A program made the translations under genes and the position numbers. The notes under the pieces were generated by a model. The model saw nothing but the letters and a program-made list of their open reading frames with translations, did not search any database and was not told where the DNA came from. A DNA stretch of 64,000 bases from NCBI GenBank assembly GCA_020912385.1, contig CP087213.1:496001-560000 (forward strand), in the 5' to 3' direction. Numbering within the stretch: position 1 is the stretch's first letter; each line of letters starts with the position of its first letter. This DNA comes from Neofusicoccum parvum. Lineage: Eukaryota; Ascomycota; Dothideomycetes; Botryosphaeriales; Botryosphaeriaceae. This document shows, piece by piece, positions 23,220 to 36,220 of the stretch.

Positions 23220-23967
23220 CCAAGAGGCTAGTCCTAAAAATCAGAGAGAAGCTCAAGGAATACAGTGCGTATATCATCAGCTCCATTTGACGGAAGGGGC
23301 TAAATGATTGACTATTTGGAGACGCCGCACTCATCCAACAAGCTCAGGTCGGCAAGCTGGGTGACGTGAATTTGCATGGCCTTGGTGTTTTGAAAGAGTG
23401 GCTTGCTGGGAAGCACGGCGGAGTCAACTTTCTTACTGATATCGAAGACAAACCATGGCGGGATCAGGAAGTAGCGGACCTCGTTGCTCTCTATGGAAGG
23501 CCATATGCGTGGTTCACCCGTTGGATGATCGAAAAAGCAGTTCCTTCACCTTGCCTATATACCATCGGGATTCCACGGAGAAAGGTAAGCATGCCTAAAG
23601 TGTTTTAGTCGTTTGCCTGTAGGCTTCCATCCAAGGCCAAGAAGAAGCAGGTTTGGTGGAGTGGAAGGACGAATCTTACGGTAAAGCAGCCCGGGTCACG
23701 GCTGTGCTCATGTCTACCCTCATTCCTTCCATCGCAGTTATCACGTTGTACTGTATCCGAAGCCTCCTCACGCGTATCTTTGTGGCAATGGCGTTCTCGA
23801 TGATTTTCTCCATTGCCTTGGCACTCTAAAATGCGCAGACTGCGGAGATATTTGCTGCGACCGCCGCGTAAGTCCAATCCTCAATCCTTCGGCTGTTGAT
23901 GGAGATTGATTATCCTAGCCTTTCTTCTGTGCAAGTTGTGTTCATCGGAAGCACAAGCATCGGTTAG
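23220..23967 (+). pseudogene. Broken DUF6594-type membrane protein gene
   Basis: Segments 23220-23264, 23322-23584, 23623-23867 and 23919-23967 join across good introns. Together they read as the C-terminal two thirds of a DUF6594 protein. Family features visible are LVLKIREKLKEYN-AALIQQAQ, a WL...DLVALYGRP region and the hydrophobic C-terminal helices. An in-frame TAA at 23827-23829 cuts the last helix. The expected continuation (AEIFAATAA, then SSVQVVFIG after the intron) is still readable beyond it. The N-terminal part of the family is not visible upstream, where the stop of the lectin-like gene lies about 100 bp away. I read this as a decayed copy. A shorter functional protein with an unseen first exon remains possible. 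The function of the family is unknown. Confidence 0.7.
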
Positions 23968-24574
23968 TGTCTTGCAGAGTTTGTCGTGATTCGTTGAACT
24001 CTTAGCAGCACCTTTTGGAGGTCCAGAGCGCCACGGGGACGGCTCTGGAGTGACCGAAAAGGTCCCAAATTGCTCAATCCCCTACCCTTACAGATCCGCA
24101 AGATTCCTCTATCTCTTTACGCTTTGATATTCTCACAGCTTCCAAGTAGATCTAGGCTTTACCCGCAATCCAATTATGCTTAAGAGGAGCCTCTCCTGCC
24201 CGTTCCCGGTCAGATCAATCGTCACATCAATATCTGAAACCTCAAAATCTTGTGAACTTCCAATCTGTCCAACGTGATGACCTTTGCATGAAGCAGGCGT
24301 CTTTTGATATCCTCTGGCGAGAAATACTCTTGTCAGTGACGTTTCTCTTTGTAGCGTGACATGATACTTTATACGGAAAACACACCTGCAGCCCACATGT
24401 ACTGTCCCTGGGTTACAGACTTTTACATAGCTTCCAATCCCTTCTCGTACACGCTAGACACTTTTGTAAACCACTTTTGTTCACAGTTTTCCAGACCATC
24501 ATGTTCCTTCGGATAAAATACGCCTCCCACCAGGCACCACTCCTGTACATATCATACAAAACCCACACCAGCAA
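23968..24574. other. Intergenic, no gene recognised
   Basis: A 7-bp perfect hairpin arm pair (CCAGAGC at 24023-24029, GCTCTGG at 24042-24048) sits just after the DUF6594 remnant. A minus-strand open frame at 24133-24396 is not recognisable. Confidence 0.45.
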
Positions 24575-27166
24575 TCAGGGCGTCAACCTTCGATCGATAT
24601 TTACCAACCTCGGCCCATCTTCCATCTTCTTGACACCCAACCTCTGCAGCTCAACCCACTGCGTGGGAAACTTCGCTTGAATCCAGCGCTCGATATCCCC
24701 CTGCTTCTGCACGCCATATGCAGCATTGAAAAGCGTTCCCAACCTGTACCACAAATATCAATATCAGTACACAATTCTCAAGGGGGAAGCACAGCTTGGA
24801 TCCAGGGGCAGAACTTACAAAAACGCATCCGGCCGCCACCCAAACTCCTTCTCTGCCTTTAGCACAACCTCCTTCGCCTCATCCACATTCTGGTTCCCCG
24901 CCAATGCGCCCACATACGCCGCCAGCATGCCCTTCGAAATCTCGATATCCATCTTCCTCAGCCGCGTCCACAGCGCCTTGGCGTGCTTCTCGCCGCCGAC
25001 GCTCATGCGCTCGCAGGCACGGAAAGCGATCGGGATGCTATTGTAGCTAGGGCCCTCGCGCGAGTTGACAATGTCCTCCCAGAAGCCCCAGGCGCGGGCG
25101 GGCTTGCCCGCGGCGGTGTAGGCGAGGACGAGGGCGTTGCGCAGGCGGGTGGACGGGTCGATGTCGATGTCGAGCTTCATGGCGTTGTGCACGGCGTCGA
25201 GCAGCGACGAGCACTCGACGTTGCGCTCGTCGGCGTCGATGTCGCTGTCCGTCGCCGACACCCGCGGCATCGAGTACTCGGCGATGCCCACGAGCGCCGC
25301 CACGTACGTGTCCGCCGTCGCCCTGGTGTCCGGGTGCTGCAGCTCGCGCATGTGCGCGAACACGTGGCAGGCCATGTCGGCGCGGCCGCGGGTGAAGAAC
25401 TCGCGCATGATGTTTGTGCGTGTCTCGCGCGGCAGCTCTGCGAATATGGACTGTGTGATGATGTACGTGTCCCAGGCGCGCGTGATTGATGTATGGGCAC
25501 GGTCCAGGACAATGGCGACAAGAGTGTCGGCAATCTTGAGGCGCTGCTCTTCTGAGAAGTGGAAGACATGAGTTTGGAGAAGGTCGATTACGTCGTGGAG
25601 CTCGTTTCGTTCAATGTGCAGTAAGCTCAGGACCGAGACTGTTTCCGGCTCGAAGCGTGCTTTACGTTCGTTGAGATCGTCCACGAGAGCCATGACAGCG
25701 GTGAAGCCATACTTTCCCGACTTACACATCGCCTGGATCAACTTATTTGCTGCCGCGACATCCTCTTGCTTAGAACAGTCCTCTGCCTGGAGCAGTCTGT
25801 ATGCAGCACGGGCGCCGTCGATGTCGCCTCCGGAAAGGCGGTACATTATTTGTAGATCGTAGGTGGTAGCGTTCGGATGAATTCCCCATTTCAGACCCAG
25901 AGCGATGTATCTCTCCGCAAAGTATGGTTGCTTCTGGGACATGCACCATTCAACCAGCTGGTTGATTGTCTCGATGTCTGGTTGGACTGATCGTCCATCC
26001 TTGAAAGTCCTCCGGACCATTATGTTGATCATGCGGTCTACCTCATCGACACCTTTACCAGAAGCTGCCGCCCAGAGGAACAAGGAATCCCACATCTCTT
26101 TAGCCAGTCCGATGCGTGCACCGGGATTTTCAAAGTCGTAATAGAGCTCAAGCTTCCCAAGCATTGAACGTACAATTGATTGGCCCCACTCGTTTTCGTT
26201 GTGCTTTAAACAGCACTTAAGCATGGCGTTGTAAACGTCACCAGGGGGGTTAAGCTCTCCTTCTTGCAGCTCACTCAGTTCCTCGTAGCACTTCCTTGTT
26301 GCTTCCAGATCGCCTCGTTGCGCGTGGATCTTGAGCAAATGCCACTTGATGCTTTGTCCGATAGGAATGCCGAGCTCTTGGATTACCTGGAGTGTCTTCT
26401 GGGCCTCGGCGTCATTCTTCTGCGTGTAGAATGCTTCCAGGATGGAGATCCAGGGTTTGGCCAAGAAATATTCCTTCTCGGACTTCCATCCATGCTTCTT
26501 ATACTTTTCGACTAACGATTCGCGAGCACGCAAGGGTTCGCCGTTCAGACACAGGACCGCGATTGTTTTGAAGAAACACTTGGTTAGCTCCGTCCCGTAC
26601 AAATCAGGCGTCTCTGGCTGAACAGTTCTGGTGGCCTCGAGGTATTTGAAGATCTCCTCAGCCAGCGTAACATGCGTCTCACTCCTCTGAGACCTGTTAC
26701 TTCCCAACAAATTTAGAGCAGTGTGGAGGATTTCTTTGTAAGGCATCGTGCTTTCGGTATCTGACCGGTGGCCCAATCGCCTCTGTTCCAGATGCCGAAA
26801 GGTGTTCAAGGCATGGCCGGCTTCAACGTCAGACAGCGTGTCGAACGCCGAATTTTTGGACGTAATCAATTGCTTGAACGCCTTGCACAGCTCTAATTCC
26901 TTGGGCGGACGTGCCTTCTCGTTCTGGGCGCGATTGAGTTCAATCATCTTCTCCAGGCCGGGAGTGAAATCCGCATCTTTGACCTGGCGCGTGGACTCGC
27001 GCGCGAAGCCAAAGAACGAGCGTGTCTGGATATGGGCATTGCGGCGCAATCTTTGCGGACGAGGCTGTAGGCAGGCATTGGCGCGGCGGTAGAGGCAGTC
27101 TCGGTAGACAATGGGCTCGTTGGAGAGGATCCGGCGGATGACGAGCCTGGTGAGGTGGGTAGGCAT
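24575..27166 (-). CDS. Mitochondrial PPR-like protein (possibly CIA84-like)
   Basis: Two minus-strand exons (27166-24819 and 24743-24575) encode 838 residues. The long first exon ends at a GTAAGT donor; the 75-nt intron leads to a 56-residue last exon. The N-terminus is Arg-rich and acid-free, followed by RSFFGFARES, which fits a mitochondrial presequence and cleavage site. The body is a series of helical hairpins typical of pentatricopeptide-like repeats, including VYNAMLKCCLKHNENEWG, ANKLIQAMCKSGKYGFTA and PSYNSIPIAFRACERM. The presequence-FFGF-PGLEKMIELN layout reminds me of complex I intermediate-associated protein 84, an assembly factor. That name is a hypothesis; a role in mitochondrial RNA or assembly is likely. 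Confidence 0.75.
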
Positions 27167-27458
27167 GGCGGCGGGGAGCTCGGCCGGCGGATTCGAGGCT
27201 GATCGGGGCGAGGCGGCGAGAGATATGCGGGACGGAGCTCAGCGGCGCATTTCCGAGGGCGAGACGGGCAGATGCGAGGGTGGCTCTGGCGGGGCAATGG
27301 GATCGGGGCGATGCTTTGGCGGAGCGGAGGAGGGCAGCCAGTCTGCGGCGACGCGAATGTCAGGGCCGCAAAAACTCCAGCGCCAAGCATCGCCAGTCCG
27401 CGCGACCAAAGCTCCGCCGCCTCTCTGCCCTCGGTCCACCACTCAACCACCGCACGCC
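27167..27458. promoter_or_regulatory. Shared divergent promoter of two mitochondrial genes
   Basis: Only 292 bp separate the start codons of the PPR-like gene (-) and the bS18m gene (+). Any control elements here are likely to act on both. No TATA box is evident. Confidence 0.5.
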
Positions 27459-28272
27459 ATGTCCCTCCTCCGACTGGCCACCCGCCGGCCGACGAGCGCC
27501 ATCTGCAGCGCCCCCGCCCGTGCATTTTCCACCACCTGCGCCCGGAATCGAGAAGGCGACGCAACCAGAGGTGCCGCCCCGGCCCGTCCGCCTGAGCCAC
27601 CGCACAACGCCAGCTAACCCCCGAGTCCAGACCTTCTCAACACAGTCATCTCCTCTACCGATCGTCAGAATGCTCGTCTCGGCCGCAGAGAAGCCGAATC
27701 TCGCCCGGCGCAGTCGCAATTCCAGACTCCATCCGCCGGCGGCACCGGCACCCCGACTTCGAACATTGGCTACGCTTCAGGCCTTGTGGCACCTATCGCA
27801 CGTGAGCAGTCGATAAGCGATGAGATGGACTCAGCACGCCTCCGCGCCGAGCTCGAAAATCAGGCGCCGCGCCGCTGGCAATACGGCGAAGTCTATGCGC
27901 CACACGACTTGACTGGCGTTGAGGCCAAGAAGTGGAGGAAGATGAGGCGGACTCCCACCCTCGATGCGTTTGACACCTTGGCACTAAACCCGCTGAAGGA
28001 GTATAAGGTACTAGCTTCCCGGCTTCTGGAAAGAAGCTTGTGGGTGTGAGCTAACAATGGTGTTGAAACAGAACTTCTCCATCATGTCCGAGTACATGAC
28101 CGAGCTGGGCCGTATCAAGCATTCAAAAGTGACTGGTCTCAGGCCTCAGAATCACCGCAAGCTAGCAAAGGCGATACGGAGAGCTATTGGAATCGGCATC
28201 ATGCCTAGCGTTCACATCCACCCGGAGTTGATCAAGACGTCCCACGGCGCGCCCCAGGGCGGCGGCTACTAA
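27459..28272 (+). CDS. RSM18: Mitochondrial small-subunit ribosomal protein bS18m (RSM18)
   Basis: Three exons (27459-27570, 27631-28007, 28072-28272) encode 229 residues. The first intron (60 nt) uses a weak GTGCCG donor but has a good CTAAC branch point, and is required to bypass an in-frame TAA. The N-terminus (MSLLRLATRRP, ARAFSTTCAR) is a mitochondrial presequence. The S18 core is in exons 2-3: ALNPLKEYK, NFSIMSEYMTELGRIKHSKV and TGLRPQNHRKLAKAIRRA. This core binds 16S-type rRNA on the small-subunit platform. The extra N-terminal ~110 residues are normal for fungal bS18m. Confidence 0.93.
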
Positions 28273-31200
28273 TTTGTTGGTGCTTAGTATATCCGGAGTA
28301 GCGTATATTCTGGGCCCATTAGGTGTGTAGACCTGGTGGTGTGATGGACGGCCTGGGTACAGGGGTATAAGAAGGACGGAAGAGGTTTGCTTGAAAACAC
28401 AGGTAGATCATCAGTCCTCATGGATTGACGTTCAAGTTTTGGAAAGGGGTTGTACAATACAGCTGCTATGCGTCATCGTGTCAGGGAGCGAAGAGTTGTA
28501 TATGGACATGAACGGAGATGCAGTTCTCGATACGTCCTTTTCAGCTCACCTAAATCTAAGACCACAGGGTTGGGCTCGCACGAACCATAAAACTTCATAC
28601 GATCTCGCACCGCAGTGACCATACCAGAGAGAACACACACTCGGTAATGAGTTGAAGGGTTGGTCTAGACGAAGTTGGCATTCTTTGCACTTCGCTTTCG
28701 CAGCCGGATGCACGCTTCAACTATCTAAATGTAATTATACTTTTGTCTACTACTTCTGCAAGACTAGATAACCCTTCCCTTTTGCTCGATGGAGCCTCGG
28801 AAATCAGCTTCCTGGTCGACCCACATTTCTCTGCGTTGACTTCCGGTAAAGAGTAAACCATTTTTCTACCAATCGACAAGTCAGTACCACATGCACATGG
28901 CAATTGGCGACTTCTTCAGTATGTGGAAAGATGTGAAGAATCAAAGTGCATCAATATAGTGAGTAAGGAAATAGATGTAATCCGGGAAGAATAATGATAC
29001 ACAAAAGGGTGGTCTGCTGCCAAATCACACCGGTGCAACCATCGGACCTTGCTACATCACCTAGTCTCGTCCTCTCAGCCAGGTCACACACCATTTGCAT
29101 GAGTCCAACCTACAGATCCTATGCACAAGTGCCTAAGAATAAGAATGACAAAGAATTAGAAAAGGCTCATCCATATCCCTACCTCAGCTCTCATGATGAC
29201 AAAGCCACATACATCTCCAGCCACTTCGTAAGCAACCCAAACGGCACTCGCGTACTCGGGAGGATCACTATTGCCCAGCCCACCGCCACACGCTCGTTCG
29301 TGTATTACCTCATCCGCAACCTCGTATCGGGAGCACGAAGCACAGTCCCACAAATTCCACACCACCGCGCCGAACCCGAAAGAGAAAAAGCGTATCGTCA
29401 CCCCGTATCGCATCGTCCTTTCCGCCGGATCCCGCAGGGTGCCCACATCTCGGATGACCCCGCCGCCAGCGCAGCCCTACGAGAGATTTTCTCGGTTGAT
29501 CCGGGGTAAAATGGGGAAGAGCGATAAGGAGTGAGAAAAAATCGGATACGAACTCAATGACGATTGGTAGAAGCTCCACAGTACCTTATTACAAGGTCTG
29601 CCCACGACCTTGGGCACGCAATGGAGGTCTTGTAGCAGGAGCTTGCATAATTCATACGCTTAAAACATTTTTTGTCTTCAAATGAGGCAGGTGCAGTCCA
29701 ACGCCCGCTTTGAGGCAGGGAAGGGCATTGAAGTTCATACACACTAACGCTCGTATATACCCCAGACCCTCATCTCTGGTCACCGCGCCCAGCTGCCGCA
29801 GCCGTTGGCGGCAAAGAATCCAACAGACCAAGAGATAAGCAAACTTTAAAAACCTCCGCGAAACGGTTTTCGTCATTTCCACCGGAATTAGTTCTGGAAC
29901 GAAATAAGCGCGGCGTGCCTGCCAAGAGGCGTGTGCTCGTGCAATCCTTCGTACTTTTTTTTTTCACATCCGGGGGCACAGACAACAACACCAAGACGGG
30001 ACCGGCATCCGATAAGTGAAAATCATCAATGATCCCCGGGGCGGGAGCGGATTGCCCGATGCCGCCCCGTGTGTCCGCACATCCGGTTCGCTTCTTGCCC
30101 TACGACGTGCCGCCCTACGATACGAACGCGCCGGCAGCGGGGTGTACACGTACCCTCTTCGTTTCTTGTAGATCAATTGCGTCAGTTGAAACATCCTGAA
30201 ATCTCAGGGAAAGTGATGTGCGGGACCCAGTACGGAGGTAAATGCTTGATTTTCTCGGACAAGGGAGAGGGATGAGACAAGAGGCCCGGTGGGGGTATGA
30301 TAATCGTTGGTCAATTCGCGGAAATTGATGTGATTCGATACATGCTACATAAGTGAGTGGAGAAGGGGAGGTCGAAATGGTAAGGCGTTCTAGGGAAAAA
30401 AAAACCCCCCCAGAAGCACTGACAACGAGAATCCCCGCTGCGTTTCAGCTCAAAAAAAAAAAAAGGAAACGCAAAACCACCGCGACGTTTCGACCAGGTG
30501 TGACATCATCTTGGCGGAGATTCAAGTACGTTAGTAGGTACTTCTTGGTGAGTCTCGTACGATGGCTGTCCGCCTTCAGACAGCAGAGAGACGCAAACTC
30601 CAAGCGCATAACAGCGAAGCAACAAGGGTGAAGCAACTCATCCGGACCCCATAAGCTCCTTGACTTTAGCAAATCTTCCCCCCTGGGATTCCAGATCGAT
30701 GGTTCAACTCCCCACCGAATCTCGGTGCGAGATACCGGGCTGGTCATTGCGGCATGTACCTGAACATGTGGCCCCTTGTCCCTGGACGCTATGAAACATT
30801 CGGCACTTGCATGCCGTGCCATACGTAGTTCTTCTGTAGAAGATGGCCACTCAGTCACATTCTGCATATGTGGGTAGTTAGCATTTATTTTACTATACAT
30901 CTACTTACCTCCGGACGAATACTCCAAAGTCATCCGGATGAATGCTTCAGACAGATGGCATCGGAAGCAACCGTTGCGTTCCGAAATGTAACGAACGCCC
31001 CGTTGGCGGTCGTGATTATCTCCGCCTCATAGATATTAAACGCTGGTCGTTTGAACAGGGGTGCCTCGCGAGAAAGAGTTGTAACGACTGCTTTGACGCA
31101 GCCGTAATGTTGCAAAGACATACAGTATCGAAGTAAGCAACGTCACAGGCAAAAGATCCGAACATGGATGTCTAACGCGTAGCATTCTTCTAGCGTCTAC

Positions 31201-31525
31201 AGAGCTGTCTGTTGGTGTGCCCCGGTATCATCTACCCTTGCCCTCCCCACCCGTCCTGAAGTATATCTTTTTTTTAGTTAAAAAAATTCTAAAGCAGCAT
31301 GCGCATGCCAAAAGGGAGGAAACTCGTGCACACCGCAATAAAGCATCCCAAATGCATCACAAACCCCGAATACCTTCTAATCATTTGCTGTGTGCCCACC
31401 CAAAGCCCAAACGTTTCTTAACCCACGTCCGGAATTCGCCATCAGTCGTGTTTCAAACCATCTCATATCATAGCTTCTCCATGCCCCTCATCCTCTAACC
31501 CAGCGGTCACACCAGGGTATCAGAC
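28273..31525. other. Intergenic, no gene recognised
   Basis: This 3.2-kb stretch has many stops and no recognisable protein. It contains homopolymer runs (A9 then C8 near 30395-30412, A12 near 30450). An open frame at 28994-29509 (+) and its antisense show no family features. A tRNA B-box-like string (GGTTCAACTCC) near 30700 has no matching T-stem. Confidence 0.5.
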
Positions 31526-33341
<1,816 letters not shown>

Positions 33342-34706
33342 GTTGAATCCGGTAGCGCTCTGCAGGATTTCCTGGAAACTAGGGACTCTCTTGAGGGTGT
33401 TGCGGGCCAAGTTCAGCATGCGAACGAGCTGCGGAGGCGGGCTTTTAACGGTGAGGAGGCAGCAGGAGGCGGTGGAGAGGAGGGCTGTCTGGGGAGAAAT
33501 ACTGGCCCAGTATGGAGAGGCAATTTGATATGGCTAGTGCGCACGGGCGCTCCTGGCGTAACTGCAGCACCCGCGGCCCTGCGTCTCAATTCGTGCGTTT
33601 CAGAGTCCAGCGCACCCTCGCCCCGCCGCCAGAAAAGGGGGATCGACGGTACAGATTGCAAAGTGTCAACTCGCCCAGCAGCGCCCGCCGCCGCAACAGC
33701 GCGCCCAGCGTGTCGCGCGCGCCGCTGCCAGGGCCCCCCCAATTCCCACGCTGGCGGTCGTGCTTCCGGCCCTGGTGCTTAGGCGCGGGAGGATGTGCGG
33801 TGCGGCGATGTGCGCTCTCGATGACCGCTACTCGCCCCGGCGCGCGCTGCTCGGCGGCCAGCCACAGCTGCGCGCCCGCTTGGGCGGTCCGCCTGAGCAG
33901 CAGCAGCGGCCCACCCGCCCGTATTCTCCTGCCCTGCGCTGCGCGGGCGATGAAGTAATCGCCAGGGCCGCTGCTATTTCAGGAGGGCGTGTGGGTGCGC
34001 GCCGCCGCCACGAGTGCGCGTCTACCCTGTATACCGGTTATAGCATGCGGCGCACAGAAGGGCGTGGTCAAGCTTCCTCTGCATGCGCGCCGCAGCATTC
34101 CTGCGCGAAGAGGCCAGGTTGCACGCTGTGTCTCGCGCGGCGGCGACGGTCTGAACCTGACGCTGGAAACCATGTCGGCCGGCGAGCGCCCGTGAGCGCC
34201 AGCGGCACCGCGATTCGCCGCTGCGCAGCACGCAAGGCAAGGCCGCCGCAGTCCCCCATAAAATTGGCCCTTTGCTGCCCCTGTCGCTGCATCCGGCCGG
34301 GCAGTGCGCCAGCTGATCGCTGTTATCTGTCCCGCGGCCGTTTGATGAGGAGCAGCCAGCTCGAAACGCATGCCTGTGCTTACGCGCAATCTGAATCGAC
34401 GCCGTCACCGCCCGGCCAATCGCCGCCGCCCCAAGCCCGGATAATTCTCAGTGCTCCCATTTCATAACCCGCCAACGCCTTTTCTCTCCTGAAGATTCCC
34501 GCTCCCTTTCCAACCACCACCATCTCCTCTCCCGCACACTCGTTCGACCTTTGTGTAGCATTCCCTCCCTCCCTTGCCGCCGCAGCAACGCCGCAACGCA
34601 GCCGCGCGACACTCTAGTCTGAGGCCCGCCCAGCTTCTTGCGACGCCGCTCGCCAACACCTCTCCGCCTCACTCCCACTCCCGCACGCATCCCTCCCGCC
34701 GCACAA
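33342..34706. promoter_or_regulatory. Shared upstream region of the galactofuranose gene pair
   Basis: This GC-rich 1.36-kb stretch lies between the divergent mutase and transporter genes and presumably contains both promoters. The right end is a pyrimidine-rich leader before 34707. No convincing coding sequence is seen. Confidence 0.5.
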
Positions 34707-36220
34707 ATGGCCGACGAGAAGACGAGATCCTCCCAGGACGGCGTGCGCGACGCCTCCAACTCGACGCTGCCCACCGTCAACCCCGATGCCGTGCAGCCTG
34801 AGCCCCCGAAGGCCGCCTTCCACCCGGCCGTCTACATTGCGTGAGTTGCGCGCCGCGCCCGGTCGCTGGCAAGCTACAGTTGCGCTGACCTGCACCAGCG
34901 TCTGGATCTCGCTGTCCTCCAGCGTCATCGTCTTCAACAAGTGGATTCTGGACACCGCTGGCTTCCGTGAGTACCCCGCTTCCGCCGTCACCAATCTGAC
35001 CAGACCGCTAACTGTTGTCCTCCAGGGTTCCGTACGTGTCCCCAACCCGCTTGCTCTCGCATGCGTTTTCTGACTCCAGCGCAGCTATCTTCCTGACGAC
35101 ATGGCACTTGACCTTCGCGACTCTGATGACGCAGTTCCTGGCCCGCTTCACCAACGTTCTTGACTCGAGGAAGAAGGTCCCGATGAACGGCCGCGTCTAC
35201 CTCCGCGCCATCGTTCCCATTGGTATCTTCTTCAGCTTGTCCTTGATCTGCGGTAACCAGGCCTACCTGTACCTCTCTGTCGCCTTCATCCAGATGCTCA
35301 AGGTGGGTCTCGGAGCTCCACTCTGGACAACTCGAATGCTGACCGCCAAAACCAGGCCACGACCCCGGTCGCCGTGCTTCTCGCAACCTGGTCGCTCGGC
35401 GTTGCGCCCCCGAACATGAAGACCCTCGGCAACGTCTCGTTCATCGTCATTGGTGTCATCATTGCCTCTTTCGGTGAAATCAAGTTCAACATGGTTGGCT
35501 TCCTGTACCAGGCTGGTGGTATCGTTTTCGAGGCTGTGCGCCTGGTCATGGTCCAACGCCTGCTCAGCTCCGCCGAGTTCAAGATGGACCCGTTGGTGTC
35601 GCTCTACTACTACGCTCCGGCCTGCGCCATCATGAACGGTGTTGTGTGCATGTTCAGCGAGCTGCCTCGCCTGACCATGAACGACATTTACAGCGTCGGA
35701 ACCTTCACCCTCCTTTGCAACGCTCTGATCGCTTTCCTGCTCAACGTCTCCGTCGTTTTCCTGGTGAGTTGCCGATCTTTCTCATTTCCCCGAAAAATCG
35801 GCGCTAACAGCCCCACAGATCGGCAAGACCTCTTCCCTCGTCCTCACCCTCTCCGGTGTGCTGAAGGATATTCTCCTCGTCTTCGCCTCCATGATGATTT
35901 TCCAGGACCCCGTTTCCGGTCTCCAGGCCTTCGGTTACACCATTGCCCTCAGCGGTCTTGTCTATTACAAGCTTGGCGCCGATAAGCTTAAGGAGTACCT
36001 TGGCCAGGGTGGCCGTGCTTGGGCTGAATACGGTTCCCGCCACCCGGCTCTTCGCAAGATGATTGTCTTCGGTCTCGTCATCTTCGTCGTCTTCGTCCTG
36101 CTCGGCGGCCTTGCTCCTCGCTTCGCTCCTGAGTACGACCAGTACGCGAAGGACAAGATTGGCGGTCTCCTCGGCGAGGGTGCTGGCACGCTTCCTCCCA
36201 ACCCCAACGGCGCTGCTTAA
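34707..36220 (+). CDS. glfB: Nucleotide-sugar transporter, TPT/DUF250 family, probable UDP-galactofuranose transporter
   Basis: Six exons (34707-34840, 34899-34966, 35026-35031, 35085-35302, 35356-35763, 35819-36220) encode 411 residues. The family is the ten-helix drug/metabolite-type transporters of the Golgi. Hydrophobic helices run from VYIAVWISLSSSVIVFNKWI to FGLVIFVVFVLLGGLA. Family motifs include FLTTWHLTFATLMTQ, ATTPVAVLL and SGVLKDILLVFASMMIF. In Aspergillus fumigatus the UDP-Galf transporter gene glfB is a neighbour of the mutase gene glfA. The same neighbourhood here supports the call, but substrate specificity is inferred. The third exon is only 6 nt. Skipping it would keep frame but lose Arg-Phe from the conserved FRFPIFL stretch. 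Confidence 0.85.

Noticed and set aside
24133..24396. 87-codon minus-strand open frame
   Set aside because: It looks mildly protein-like but has no recognisable domain, partner exon or neighbour support.
30690..30725. B-box-like GGTTCAACTCC suggesting a tRNA
   Set aside because: The T-stem does not pair, and the upstream A-box-like string is imperfect and too close.
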